Assembly (NCBI RefSeq): GCF_030812675.1
Contig: NZ_JAUSTE010000002.1
Coordinates: 124,001 to 188,000, forward strand
DNA: 64,000 bases
Direction of reading: 5' to 3'
Origin: Sinomonas atrocyanea
Lineage (GTDB): Bacteria; Actinomycetota; Actinomycetes; Actinomycetales; Micrococcaceae
Positions 1 to 8,305 of the stretch are shown one piece after another; the stretch's first letter is position 1; each line of letters begins with the position of its first letter. Position numbers and translations under genes: made by a program. The notes below the pieces were generated by a model that worked only from the letters and a program-made list of their open reading frames with translations, was not told the DNA's origin and made no database searches.

Positions 1-503
1 AGGAAGCGCAGGTCCCGGCGGATGAGCACCACGAGGAACACCGCGACGACGAGGAAGGCGCCCGTGGTGCAGAACTCGTACATGTTGCCCCACGGCACCC
101 GGCCGGCCGCGATGCCGCGGCTGAGCACGCCGGCCGCGTGGATCAGGAGGCCGAGGATGCTCAGGGCGACGCCGACACGGGCGCCCTTGCGGCGCGAGCG
201 GTACTTGAGGTCGGCGTCGGCCACCTCCACGACGCCGGAACCCGAGGCCTTCGACGGGGCGGGGCTGGAGCTGTCCACCGTCGTGGTGCCGCCGCCGGCG
301 CCGGCGAGCACGGCCTGCTTGGCCTCCGCCTTCGCGGCGGACTGCGCCTTCTCTCCGGCCAGCAGGGCGGCGTCGCGCTGGGCGACCTTCCCGCTGGTGG
401 CCATGTCCCACGCGAAGGCGAGGAACGCGACGACGTATGTTCCGGCGGCAAGCAGCATGAACAGCTCGCTGTACGCACCGAGAGTGAAATTGATCTGCGG
501 CAT
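1..503 (-). CDS. ccsB: Cytochrome c biogenesis protein CcsB/ResC (partial, N-terminal part)
   Basis: This is the N-terminal 167 or so residues of a heme-handling membrane protein; the gene runs off the left edge. Translation shows a first membrane segment at about residues 11-30, a polar Ala/Lys-rich stretch, a second hydrophobic segment, and then WGNMYEF near residue 140, typical of the start of the CcsA/ResC heme-binding core. In system II cytochrome c maturation this protein works with ResB to deliver heme to apocytochromes outside the membrane. The ATG at 503 overlaps the resB stop (TGATG), so the two are translationally coupled. The usual length is 330-380 residues, so about half is missing here. 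Confidence 0.9.
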   Translation of the reverse strand, partial: MPQINFTLGAYSELFMLLAAGTYVVAFLAFAWDMATSGKVAQRDAALLAGEKAQSAAKAEAKQAVLAGAGGGTTTVDSSSPAPSKASGSGVVEVADADLKYRSRRKGARVGVALSILGLLIHAAGVLSRGIAAGRVPWGNMYEFCTTGAFLVVAVFLVVLIRRDLRF

Positions 504-2332
504 CAGGCGTCCTTCTGAGTACTGGCCGAGGTGGTTGTACTGGCCGACGTGGTTGTACTTGCCGACGTGGTGTTGCTGGCCGACGGGGTCTTCGCATTCC
601 CAGTCTGCGCCCCCGGGTCCTCGCCGGGAACGTCCCAGGCCTTGGCGAGCGCGGCGCGCACGGCCCGGCCCTCGGCGGCCAGGCCGCCGTGGTCCTCGCC
701 GCGGGTGAGGAGGCCGTACTCGATCATGGTGCGCCCGTCCTCGTGCTGGCCCACCCGCACCCACAGGCGCCGCCGGGTCAGGAAGAGGGAGCAGATGAGT
801 CCGGCCAGGGAGAACAGGGCGAAGCCGAGGGCCCATTCCTGTCCCGGGTTGTGGTGGATGTCGAGGGCAACGTAGCGCTTGAGGCCGTCGAAGCTGATCG
901 ACCCCTGCCCGTTCGGCAGGCTGTAGGACTGGCCCGCGCCCAGCACGATGCCCCCGGCAGGCTTGTCGCGGCCGTTGACCTGGGTCAGCTTGGCGACGTC
1001 GAGCGCGTAGACGTTCTGGGGCTTGCCCTTGTCGAGCCCGAGGTCGCCCACGTACGAGTTCAGGTTGAGCTGGACGTTGAGCGGATCGGGATCGGCGCTG
1101 AAGGCGACGTTGTTCGCGCCCTTCTCGGCGGTCGGGAGGAAGAATCCCACGAAGCCGAGCTGGGTGGGCTTGGCGTCGGGGACCTTGATGACGACCGTCG
1201 AGGTGTAGACGGCGTCGGTCGGGATGGCCGGAACAGGGCCCTGGAAGGCCACCTTCCCGTCGCCGCCGCGGACCGTCACCACCGGCGCGTAGCCGTTGCC
1301 GACGAGGTAGACGTCCGTGGCGCCGATCGAGATCGGGTCGTTGACCTTGAGGTCCTGCTGCCGCTCCGGATCGCCTGGCGAGTCCCGCGTGGTCACGTGC
1401 GCGGTGAAGTCGAGCGGCTGGCCGAACTGCTTGACCGACTCGCGGTCGTAGCGGACGTCGAACTTGTCCAGGCGGAGCGAGTACGGGGCGAGCCAGCTGG
1501 ACTGGAAGTCGGTGCCCGGGTTGAACGTGTCGTACCCGACGAGGGTGTTGACGAACGACTCGCCCTCGATCAGGGTGCGCTGGCCGCTGTAGCCGAACAG
1601 GCCGCCGATCGCCACAGACACGAGCACGCCCACGAGCCCGGAGTGGAAGCAGAGGTTTCCGAACTCCTTGAGGTAGCCCTTCTCGGCCCCCACGGAGTGG
1701 AACGCGGACGCACGACGGCGAGCACCGCCGTCGGGCGCGTCCGTCGCCTCGGTCTCGGGCGCGGCAGGGCGGAGGTCGACGCGGTAGCCGCGCTTCTTGA
1801 GGAGGGCTGCGGCCTGCTCGGCGGCATCCGCCGCGGCGAGGCCGCGCGCGGCCGGGACCACGAGCGTGCCGTAGACCGGCATGCGGGACAGCCGGGCGGG
1901 GGTGCGCGGCGGCTTCGAGCGCCAGGACTTCCAGTGGGCGATCGCCCGCGGGACGACGCAGCCGATCAGCGAGATGAACAGCAGCAGGTAGATGGCCGAG
2001 AACCAGACCGACGAGTAGACGTCGAACATCTGGAGCTTGTCCAGGAGCGGCCCGTAGTCGGCGTGGTCCTTGAGGTACTGGGTCACGACGGCCGGGTTCG
2101 TGGGCCGCTGGGGGAACAGCGATCCGGGAACGGCGGCGACGGCCAGGAGCAGGAGGAGGAAGAGCGCCGTGCGCATGCTCGTCAGCTGGGTCCAGGCCCA
2201 GCGGAGCATGCCCACCACCCCCAAGGCGGGCAGGGCTACGTCGGTGCCCGCGGCCTGCCTGCCCTTGCGGCCCTTGGCGGGCTTCGGGCTCTTCTTGTCC
2301 TGGGTCTCAGGCTTTGACTTCGTCTCACTCAT
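503..2332 (-). CDS. resB: Cytochrome c biogenesis protein ResB
   Basis: ResB is the partner of CcsB in heme delivery to c-type apocytochromes. The 609-residue protein has a Lys-rich cytoplasmic start, hydrophobic segments near residues 50-65 and 105-125, a third at about 220-240 (LVGVLVSVAIGGLFGY), a large extracytoplasmic domain, and a final membrane segment (WALGFALFSLAGLICSLF) near residue 515. This is the ResB architecture. The tail is low-complexity Thr/Ser (repeats of SASTTT) and probably disordered. The ATG at 2332 overlaps the ccdA stop as TGATG. I chose it over the longer upstream open frame, which reads through ccdA out of frame. Confidence 0.93.
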   Translation of the reverse strand: MSETKSKPETQDKKSPKPAKGRKGRQAAGTDVALPALGVVGMLRWAWTQLTSMRTALFLLLLLAVAAVPGSLFPQRPTNPAVVTQYLKDHADYGPLLDKLQMFDVYSSVWFSAIYLLLFISLIGCVVPRAIAHWKSWRSKPPRTPARLSRMPVYGTLVVPAARGLAAADAAEQAAALLKKRGYRVDLRPAAPETEATDAPDGGARRRASAFHSVGAEKGYLKEFGNLCFHSGLVGVLVSVAIGGLFGYSGQRTLIEGESFVNTLVGYDTFNPGTDFQSSWLAPYSLRLDKFDVRYDRESVKQFGQPLDFTAHVTTRDSPGDPERQQDLKVNDPISIGATDVYLVGNGYAPVVTVRGGDGKVAFQGPVPAIPTDAVYTSTVVIKVPDAKPTQLGFVGFFLPTAEKGANNVAFSADPDPLNVQLNLNSYVGDLGLDKGKPQNVYALDVAKLTQVNGRDKPAGGIVLGAGQSYSLPNGQGSISFDGLKRYVALDIHHNPGQEWALGFALFSLAGLICSLFLTRRRLWVRVGQHEDGRTMIEYGLLTRGEDHGGLAAEGRAVRAALAKAWDVPGEDPGAQTGNAKTPSASNTTSASTTTSASTTTSASTQKDA

Positions 2333-3081
2333 CAGACGGGCAGCTCCACGGTTCCGATCCAGATCTGCAGCTGGCTGATCCAGTAGGTCCACACCCCGGA
2401 GACCATGAGGACTCCGACAAGGATCAGCAGGCCGCCGCCGGCCCCCTGGAGGGCGCGGCGGTGCTTCTTGAAGAACGCCATGGCCCCGAGGCCGCGGCGC
2501 AGGCCCAGGGCAATGAGCAGGAACGGCACACCCAGCCCGAGGCAGTAGAAGAACGTCAGCAGGGCGCCCTTGTATGCGCTCGGCCCGTCCGAGAAGGCGA
2601 GGACCTGCACGGCAGCGAGGGTCGGCCCGATGCAGGGGACCCAGCCGAGGCCGAACGTGATGCCCAGGAGCGGGGCGCCCCAGAGGCCGGCGGGCGGTCG
2701 GGCGTGGACGCGCGCCTCCCGCTGGAAGATGCCGAGGCCGCCCATGAAGACGATCCCCATGAGCACCACGACGATCCCGAGCACGCGTGTGAGCCATCCG
2801 GAGGAGATGGCGAGCCACGAGCCGAGCTGGCCGAACACCGCGCCGGTCGCGACGAAGACCACGGTGAAGCCGAGCACGAACAGGCCGATGCCGGCGACCA
2901 TGCGGCCGCGGCGCTGCTTGGCCAGGTCCACGCCCGTCAGGCCGGTGACGTACCCGAGGTAGCCGGGCACGAGCGGCAGGACGCACGGCGAGAGGAACGA
3001 GACGACGCCTGCGAGCAGGGCCACGGGCAGCGCGAGCAGGAGGGAGCCGTTGAGGACGGTGTCGCTGAAGATCCCGCCCAC
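2332..3081 (-). CDS. ccdA: Thiol-disulfide transporter CcdA
   Basis: CcdA carries reducing equivalents across the membrane to the thioredoxin-like protein encoded just upstream. The 249-residue product has about six hydrophobic segments and the two reactive cysteines in their family contexts: SFLSPCVLPL (Cys33) and GLGWVPCIGP. The GTG start at 3081 shares its first base with the TAG stop of the upstream gene, giving tight coupling. The length fits the short bacterial CcdA form. Order phosphatase-ResA-CcdA-ResB-CcsB matches the conserved actinobacterial cytochrome c maturation operon. Confidence 0.93.
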   Translation of the reverse strand: MGGIFSDTVLNGSLLLALPVALLAGVVSFLSPCVLPLVPGYLGYVTGLTGVDLAKQRRGRMVAGIGLFVLGFTVVFVATGAVFGQLGSWLAISSGWLTRVLGIVVVLMGIVFMGGLGIFQREARVHARPPAGLWGAPLLGITFGLGWVPCIGPTLAAVQVLAFSDGPSAYKGALLTFFYCLGLGVPFLLIALGLRRGLGAMAFFKKHRRALQGAGGGLLILVGVLMVSGVWTYWISQLQIWIGTVELPV

Positions 3082-3728
3082 TATTCGGCCGCCGCGGACG
3101 TGATGAGGGCCTTGAGCGTGCCCTTGTCGAGCTGGCCGAGCACGCGCGAGGCCACCCGCCCCTGCTTGTCCAGCACGATCGTGGTGGGCACGGCCCCGGG
3201 CGGGACGGCGCCGGACATGGCCAGCAGCACCTGGCCGTCCTTGTCGTTGAAACTCGGATAGGTGAGCTTGAAGCTCTGCTCGAAGGCCTCCGCCGTGCCC
3301 TTCTCGTCGCGGAGGTTGACGCCGTAGAAGGCCACTCCCTGCGGCTTGAACTCGGTGTGCAGCGCCTCGAGCTCGGGCGCCTCGAGGCGGCACGGGGCGC
3401 ATGCGGCGAACCAGAAGTTCAGCACCGTCACGTGCCCGGCGAGGTCCTTGGAGCTGACCTTCGTGCCGTCGTAGAGCGTGCCGTCGAAGTCGACCGGAGG
3501 CTTGCGCGTGTCCTTCGCGTACTCCGTCACCGAGCCGTCGCCGGCCACGTAGTTCTTGTTGTCCCCCGCGCGCGCCTGCTGGGCGAGCGGGTCGGAGGCC
3601 GCGCAGCCCGAGAGCGTGGCGACGAGGAGGGCCGCCGCGGCACCCGTCGCGGCGAGCATCCGGCGGCGGGTCGGACGGATGGAGGCTGCGGGGGCGGCGG
3701 ACCCGAGGGGCAGCTCGGCACGGGACAT
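3081..3728 (-). CDS. TlpA/ResA-type thioredoxin lipoprotein
   Basis: Membrane-anchored thiol-disulfide oxidoreductase, likely reducing the apocytochrome CXXCH motif before heme attachment. The N-terminus has an Arg cluster (RPTRRR), a hydrophobic stretch and a lipobox LSGC with Cys42; the arginines hint at Tat export, which is inference. The redox centre is FWFAACAPC (Cys110/Cys113) in a TlpA/AhpC-TSA fold, with the family's PTTIVLD cis-Pro region. I chose ATG 3728 over ATG 3746 because an AGGAG lies six bases before it; the 3746 start would begin directly at the preceding stop. Confidence 0.92.
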   Translation of the reverse strand: MSRAELPLGSAAPAASIRPTRRRMLAATGAAAALLVATLSGCAASDPLAQQARAGDNKNYVAGDGSVTEYAKDTRKPPVDFDGTLYDGTKVSSKDLAGHVTVLNFWFAACAPCRLEAPELEALHTEFKPQGVAFYGVNLRDEKGTAEAFEQSFKLTYPSFNDKDGQVLLAMSGAVPPGAVPTTIVLDKQGRVASRVLGQLDKGTLKALITSAAAE

Positions 3729-3746
3729 CTGGTGCTCCTGGGGCAT

Positions 3747-4415
3747 TCAGGCCCCCGGGGTCGTGGCCGCGCCCGGCAGCAGCCGGGCGGCGGGCTCGGT
3801 GTAGCGGACGGAGGTCACGGCGCCCGTGAGGGTGTCGATCGTGAGGGAGGTCAGGGAGGCGAGCGTGCACTCGCGCCTGCGCGGATCGTGGGGCAGGGGC
3901 CTGCCCTCGGCCTTGAGGCGGGCCAGCCAGATGGGCAGCTGGTGCGCCACGAGGATGGCCTCCGCACCCTCGCCGCCCAGCTCGGCGGCCCGGCGGGCGG
4001 CGTCCCGTGCGGCCTCGAGGACCCGGGCCGCCTGCTCCTCGTAGGGCTCGCCCCAGGAGGGCCGGAGGGGGTTCACGAGGTAGGGCCAGTGCTTGGGCTT
4101 GAGGAGCTCGCGCGGGGTGACCTTGAGCCCCTCGAAGTGGTTCTCCGCCTCGATGATGCGCGGCTCGGTCCGGACGGTGAGATTGAGCACCTTGGCGCTC
4201 GGCTCCGCGGTCTCCTGGGCCCGGGTCAGGGGCGAGGCCGCGAGCAGGACCACCCGAGCGCCGTCGAGCGCACGCTGCGCGAAGTGGGAGGCGACCGTAT
4301 TGGCCATCTGGCGGCCTCGCTCGGACAGGTGGAAGTCCGGCAGCCGGCCGTAGAGCACGCCAGCGGGGTTGTACACCTCGCCGTGGCGCAGCAGATGGAC
4401 GGTCGAAGAGGGCAT
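3747..4415 (-). CDS. Histidine phosphatase family protein (phosphoglycerate mutase-like)
   Basis: A 222-residue member of the histidine phosphatase superfamily. The catalytic RHG motif is at residues 10-12 (LLRHGEV), the second active-site His lies in VAHQLPI near residue 160, and Arg/Glu residues of the phosphate pocket are present (SPLTRAQETAEP). The substrate cannot be read from sequence. It is the first gene of the cytochrome c maturation operon, the position held by a similar gene in mycobacteria. A possible promoter with a palindrome lies just upstream at about 4478-4494. Confidence 0.9.
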   Translation of the reverse strand: MPSSTVHLLRHGEVYNPAGVLYGRLPDFHLSERGRQMANTVASHFAQRALDGARVVLLAASPLTRAQETAEPSAKVLNLTVRTEPRIIEAENHFEGLKVTPRELLKPKHWPYLVNPLRPSWGEPYEEQAARVLEAARDAARRAAELGGEGAEAILVAHQLPIWLARLKAEGRPLPHDPRRRECTLASLTSLTIDTLTGAVTSVRYTEPAARLLPGAATTPGA

Positions 4416-4477
4416 GGCTCCAGTTTCTCAAACGTGGTGGGCGGCCGTGAAATCGCAGGAGACGGCCCTGCCCGAGA

Positions 4478-4494
4478 TTCTACAAAGGGTAGAA
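4478..4494. promoter_or_regulatory. Palindrome over the likely promoter of the cytochrome c operon
   Basis: TTCTAC-AAAGG-GTAGAA is a perfect 6-bp inverted repeat with a 5-bp centre. On the minus strand its first arm forms TAGAAT, a close match to a -10 box, 63 bases upstream of the phosphatase start. No convincing -35 is visible. The geometry suggests a repressor site that blocks polymerase. The regulator is unknown. Confidence 0.4.
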
Positions 4495-4582
4495 CTATCA
4501 CGCCCACCCTAGAGTTCCCTGTGTAACGTGGGCCACAGCCGCTTGCGGTCCATGCATCTGCATGTTTTGATGGAATCAGCGG

Positions 4583-4602
4583 TTAGTTGACGCTTCAATC
4601 AA
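4583..4602. promoter_or_regulatory. MarR-type operator-like palindrome upstream of YceI
   Basis: TTAGTTGACGCTTCAATCAA contains the perfect palindrome TTGA-CGCT-TCAA, extended imperfectly on both sides. This resembles MarR-family operators (AGTTGA-N4-TCAACT). It lies 36-55 bases before the YceI start codon, where a promoter would be. No MarR gene is adjacent. Assignment to MarR is inference from motif shape. Confidence 0.4.
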
Positions 4603-4637
4603 AAGTGCTCCGGCACACCTACTCAGGAGGAACCACA

Positions 4638-5186
4638 GTGACTCTGCCCCACGGCCTCACCCCCGGAACCTGGACCCTCGACGGCTCGCACAGCGAGATC
4701 GGCTTCACCGTCCGCCACGCCGGCATCTCCAAGGTGCGCGGCCGCTTCAACGAGGCCACCGCCACGGTGTCGGTCGGCTCGACCGCCGCGGACACCACCG
4801 CCACCGCCGTCGTCAAGACCGCGTCCTTCGACTCGGGCGACGCCAACCGCGACGGCCACGTCAAGGGCCCCGACTTCTTCGACGTCGAGCAGTTCCCGGA
4901 GATGACCTTCGAGGCCACCTCGATCGAGGCGAAGGGTGACGAGTTCGACGTCACCGGCAACCTCACGATCAAGGGCGTCACCCGGCCCGTCACCATCGAG
5001 ACCGAGTTCAACGGCGTGGCGGTGGACCCCTTCGGCGCCACCCGCGCCGGCCTCTCCGGCGAGACGACGATCTCCCGCAAGGACTTCGGCCTGACCTGGA
5101 ACGCGGTCCTCGAGGCCGGCGGCGTCCTCGTCTCCGACAAGGTCGTGATCTCCCTGGACCTCGCGTTCATCGCACCCCAGGCCTGA
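4638..5186 (+). CDS. YceI family protein
   Basis: A 182-residue YceI-like protein, a lipocalin-like beta barrel that in characterised members binds isoprenoid or other amphipathic molecules. The opening TWTLDGSHSEIGFTVRHAGISKVRG and the later ITGVTRPV-type strand (IKGVTRPVTIETEFNG) are family hallmarks. No signal peptide is present, so this is probably the cytoplasmic actinobacterial form. The GTG at 4638 was chosen because AGGAGG stands seven bases upstream; the ATG at 4587 has no such site and would run across the palindrome. Confidence 0.92.
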   Translation: MTLPHGLTPGTWTLDGSHSEIGFTVRHAGISKVRGRFNEATATVSVGSTAADTTATAVVKTASFDSGDANRDGHVKGPDFFDVEQFPEMTFEATSIEAKGDEFDVTGNLTIKGVTRPVTIETEFNGVAVDPFGATRAGLSGETTISRKDFGLTWNAVLEAGGVLVSDKVVISLDLAFIAPQA

Positions 5187-5225
5187 TCCTCCGTAGTCCG
5201 GAATGACTGCCCGGGCCTGAGGGGA

Positions 5226-6084
5226 TCAGGCCCGCGGCGATCGGGCCTGCGGCCCCCCGTCCACGACGGTGACCGTGAGCGGCATGCGGCTGGCCCTGCG
5301 GAGGCGCCCTGTCAGGAGGCTGCGCAATCCGCGGGCCACCAGCGTCGGCCCGCGGAGGTCCCGGAACTCGGGGGCCCCGTGGTGACGAGGTGGAGCAGGG
5401 GGCGCGCGGCGTCGTCGGGAGCCTGTCCCCAGAGGCCCACGACGACCTGCAGCGCCCCCAGGCGCTGCTCTAGCCGCGCTGGGCGGTGACGCGGCCCAGC
5501 AGGTCCGTCATGACGAGGCCGGGGTTGAACCCGTGGACCCGGACCCCCGTGCCCTTGGCCTCCCGCTGCAGCGTCTCTGTGAACTGCCGCACCCAGCGCT
5601 TGGACGAGGCGTAGGCGTTCTGCAGCGCCACCGGCCCGCGGTCGCCCTGACCGTAGAGGTTGACGAGGTCGCCGTGGCCCTGGGCGAGGAACACGGGCAG
5701 GGCAGTCCGGGCGCCATGGAAGGTCCCGAGGATGTTCGTGCGGACCACTCTCTCGAAGTCCTCCGGCGGAGTGGAGGCGGTGGGCCCGTAGACGCCCGAG
5801 GTGCCGGCGTTGTTCACCCAGATGTCGAGCATGCCGTGGGCGAGGGCCTCATCCCGGAGTGCCTCGACGTCCGCCATGGCGCCCGTGTCGCAGCGGCGCC
5901 CGTGCACCGTGAGGCCCTCCGCCCGCAGGAGGTCGACGGCCGCCCGGACGTGGTCGTCCGATCTGGACGCGAGCACCACCGTGGCGCCGTGGCGGCCCAG
6001 CAGCCGCGCCATCGCGAGCCCCAGGCCTCGCGTCGATCCAGTGACCACGGCCACCCGTCCGTGCAGCGGGGCCCCTGCGCCCAT
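5226..6084 (-). pseudogene. Short-chain dehydrogenase/reductase, frameshifted in its C-terminal third
   Basis: From ATG 6084 an intact SDR frame runs 204 codons to a TAG at 5472: TGSTRGLG cofactor motif near residue 13, NNAG, and the catalytic YASSK (QNAYASSKRW). Family members usually continue to about 250-290 residues. Past the stop the reading continues in two other frames: about 30 residues (QRLGALQVVVGLWGQAPDD and following) and then about 50 (APEFRDLRGPTLVARGLRSL and following) ending at a TGA at 5226-5228. Two single-base losses, near 5471-5480 and near 5371-5378, both in G/C runs, would restore one frame. It may be a true pseudogene or an assembly error. RBS and catalytic half are intact. 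Confidence 0.7.
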
Positions 6085-6140
6085 GCGCCCTCCGTCTCCC
6101 CCGGCCCGCTCCGCGGCAGAGCCCGATAGTCCGGTGCGCC

Positions 6141-6497
6141 TCAGTGGGAGGGCATCGTGCGGTGGTGGGCCTCCACGGCTGGCCGGACGGCCGCGGCCGT
6201 CACCCCTGCTGCGACGATCCCCGCGATCCAGGACGTCCAGGCCGCGCCGGTGTGGTCGGAGTAGGCGCCCATCCAGGGCGAGGCGAAGAGCAGCACGCCC
6301 AGGGCGCACTGCGCGTACTCGAGCCACGGGGTGCCGGGCATCGACAGGTTCAGCGCCGCCGCGGCAACCAGGAGGATGCCGAAGACCAGCATGAGGGTCC
6401 TCGAGCCGGCCGTCTGCGCAGTCCACAGGACCGCCACCGCGGCATAGAGGCCGCAGACGCCCGCGACGTAGTCCTCCCACCGGCTCCATGTCTTCAT
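6141..6497 (-). CDS. SPW-repeat small membrane protein
   Basis: A 118-residue integral membrane protein with four hydrophobic segments. The stretch LEYAQCALGVLLFASPWMGA contains the SPW signature of the SPW-repeat family. No biochemical function is known for the family. ATG 6497 follows a GGAAGG-type ribosome binding site (GGAAGGGCA). It sits between two minus-strand SDR genes, 32 bases after the upstream one and 56 before the downstream one, so the three may share a transcript. Confidence 0.85.
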   Translation of the reverse strand: MKTWSRWEDYVAGVCGLYAAVAVLWTAQTAGSRTLMLVFGILLVAAAALNLSMPGTPWLEYAQCALGVLLFASPWMGAYSDHTGAAWTSWIAGIVAAGVTAAAVRPAVEAHHRTMPSH

Positions 6498-6529
6498 TGC
6501 CCTTCCTTCCCTTTCTTCCTTCCCGGGGC

Positions 6530-7312
6530 TCACCAGACGGCGTCGCCGCGGATGACGGCGTCGCTTCCGCCGTCGACGTAGACGATCTGGCCGCAGAGGT
6601 GGGTGTTCTCCTCGCCTCCGAGCCACGCCAGGGCGCGGGCCACGACGACCGGCTCGGCGATGCCGTTCAGGGGCATCGGGACCCTCTCGAGCAGCGCCTG
6701 CCGCTGCTCGTCCGTGGAGATCATCGCGGCGGTCATGGGCGTGGCGATGATTCCGGGGGCGACGGCGTTGAGGGGGATCCCGGCGCCGGCCCACTCCGGC
6801 GAGGCCGCCTGCCGGCGGACCCAGCGCGAGAGCGCGAGCTTGGTCGAGGAGTAGATCAGGCCACCGGTTGTCTCGGGGGCCTTGGCGAGGACCTCTGCGC
6901 GGGCCAGCGCCGCCGGTTCGTCCTCGGCGGTGAGCAGCGAGACCAGTTCCGCGTCGCTCGGCAGCAGCGCCGCCATCGACGACACCAGCACGGCCCTCGG
7001 CGATGGCGATCCGGCCAGGAGCGGGCGGAGTCCCGCGAGCGTGGCGAGGGTCCCGAAGTAGTTGACGGCGACGGTGGCCGGGGCCGGTGCCGCCAGCCCC
7101 GCGACGGCGTACACGGAGTCGATCCGGCCGCCGCTGAGCCGGCGCACGCCCTCGGCCAGGGCAGCCCGGCCTTCGGGCCCCGAAAGGTCGGCGACCACGT
7201 CGGCGTCGTGGACGTCGACGCCGATGACGGCCTCGCCCCGCTGTGCGAGCAGATCCCGGGTTGCCCTGCCGATGCCCGACGCCGACCCGGTCACCACTGC
7301 TGTCCGAGGCAT
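6530..7312 (-). CDS. SDR family oxidoreductase
   Basis: Classical short-chain dehydrogenase of 260 residues, complete. TGSASGIG at residues 9-16 binds the dinucleotide. VDVHDADVV includes the acidic residue after strand 2 expected for NAD preference. The active-site Tyr-Lys lies in YSSTK (near residue 155) and the C-terminal CGQIVYVDGG is typical. It resembles 3-alpha-hydroxysteroid dehydrogenase-like SDRs, where a short insert follows the catalytic Ser, but the substrate is not determinable. Probable first gene of a three-gene run with the SPW protein and the frameshifted SDR. Confidence 0.9.
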   Translation of the reverse strand: MPRTAVVTGSASGIGRATRDLLAQRGEAVIGVDVHDADVVADLSGPEGRAALAEGVRRLSGGRIDSVYAVAGLAAPAPATVAVNYFGTLATLAGLRPLLAGSPSPRAVLVSSMAALLPSDAELVSLLTAEDEPAALARAEVLAKAPETTGGLIYSSTKLALSRWVRRQAASPEWAGAGIPLNAVAPGIIATPMTAAMISTDEQRQALLERVPMPLNGIAEPVVVARALAWLGGEENTHLCGQIVYVDGGSDAVIRGDAVW

Positions 7313-7520
7313 GATCCGCTCCTCCTGGCACCGGGATCCCCGCCTCCCACTCTCCGACGCGCCCCCGGAGCGGGCCAGAGTCGAAGGGCCTGACGGCCCT
7401 GTTCCCCAAGCGGTGGCGTCGGTCCGCCGTACGCTCTCGTGCGGTGGCCTAAGGCCCTATCAGGCGGATCGGCACGGTCCTACCCTCGGTGGCATCAGGC
7501 CAGCGATCGAGGAGGCAGAC

Positions 7521-8165
7521 GTGAGCGCTGAGGTCACGATCATCGGCAGCGGAAGGATGGCCCGAGGGCTCGCGCAGACGGCCCTGCGGGGCGGGCGTGC
7601 CGTCCAGATCCTGGGCCGCGATGGGGGCCAGACCCGCGACCTCGTGGAGTCGCTCGGCGCGGGCGCCAGCGGCGGAGTCATCGGTGCCCCTGTGGAAGGC
7701 GGGCTGGTCATCCTGGCCGTCCCCTACCGGGAGGTCGCCAATGTGGTGCGCGAGCTCGGCGACGCGGTCGACGGGCGTGTGGTCGTGGACATCGCGAACC
7801 CCGTGGACGTCGCGACCTTCGACGGGCTCCTCACGCCAGCGGGGACGTCGGCGGCGGAAGAGGTCGCCACGATGGTCCGGGGCCGCGCCGAGGTGGTCAA
7901 GGCCTTCAACACCGTCTTCGCCGCGACCCTCGAGGCCGGTTCGGCGGGAGGCCAGCATCTGGACGTCTTCATCGCGGGAGACTCGGAGACTGCCAAGGAG
8001 AAGGTGAGCGCGCTGGTCGCCAAGGCCGGGATGCGGCCGATCGACGCAGGACCGCTGCGCCGCTCGCGCGAGCTGGAGGCGTTCATGCTCCTGATCTTCG
8101 GCCTCCAGGTCAGCCCGGCCCACGAGACCTTCAACTGGGACACCTCGCTGCGGATCTTCCCCTAG
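7521..8165 (+). CDS. NADPH-dependent F420 reductase-like oxidoreductase (NADP-binding)
   Basis: A 214-residue Rossmann protein of the F420H2:NADP oxidoreductase-like group (NAD(P)-binding, Pyrroline-5-carboxylate reductase-like fold). The N-terminus VTIIGSGRMARGLAQTAL carries the GxGxxA-type motif; AFNTVFA and FIAGDSETAKEKV match the family's central part, and EAFMLLIFGLQV the C-terminus. Many relatives have lost F420 use, so the cofactor is uncertain. The GTG at 7521 has GGAGG eight bases upstream; the long open frame before it is not coding. Divergent from the SDR gene at 7312. Confidence 0.88.
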   Translation: MSAEVTIIGSGRMARGLAQTALRGGRAVQILGRDGGQTRDLVESLGAGASGGVIGAPVEGGLVILAVPYREVANVVRELGDAVDGRVVVDIANPVDVATFDGLLTPAGTSAAEEVATMVRGRAEVVKAFNTVFAATLEAGSAGGQHLDVFIAGDSETAKEKVSALVAKAGMRPIDAGPLRRSRELEAFMLLIFGLQVSPAHETFNWDTSLRIFP

Positions 8166-8252
8166 GCCATCGCGCGTCATCCCGCCGGCCCCGCTCGGCC
8201 CTTCGCCGGCAGAACGATTGAGACTCCGGCCCGCGGGTACGTCAGGTGGTAT

Positions 8253-8273
8253 CCCCGGGCGCGGAGCCCGGGG
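8253..8273. terminator. GC-rich hairpin, possible terminator
   Basis: Perfect 8-bp stem CCCCGGGC / GCCCGGGG with a 5-base loop, 88 bases after the upstream oxidoreductase stop and 33 before the next small gene. No T-run follows, so termination is only suggested. Confidence 0.4.
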
Positions 8274-8305
8274 GGTTCGCCGACGCGGATGAAGGGAACC
8301 CGACC

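Noticed and set aside
22-708. Plus-strand frame at the left edge
   Set aside because: Product is low-complexity Arg/Pro; the minus strand encodes the CcsB and ResB ends in this stretch.
5226-5472. Separate small gene downstream of the SDR
   Set aside because: The two frames after the SDR stop continue the same protein in sense and composition and lack their own starts; read as frameshifts.
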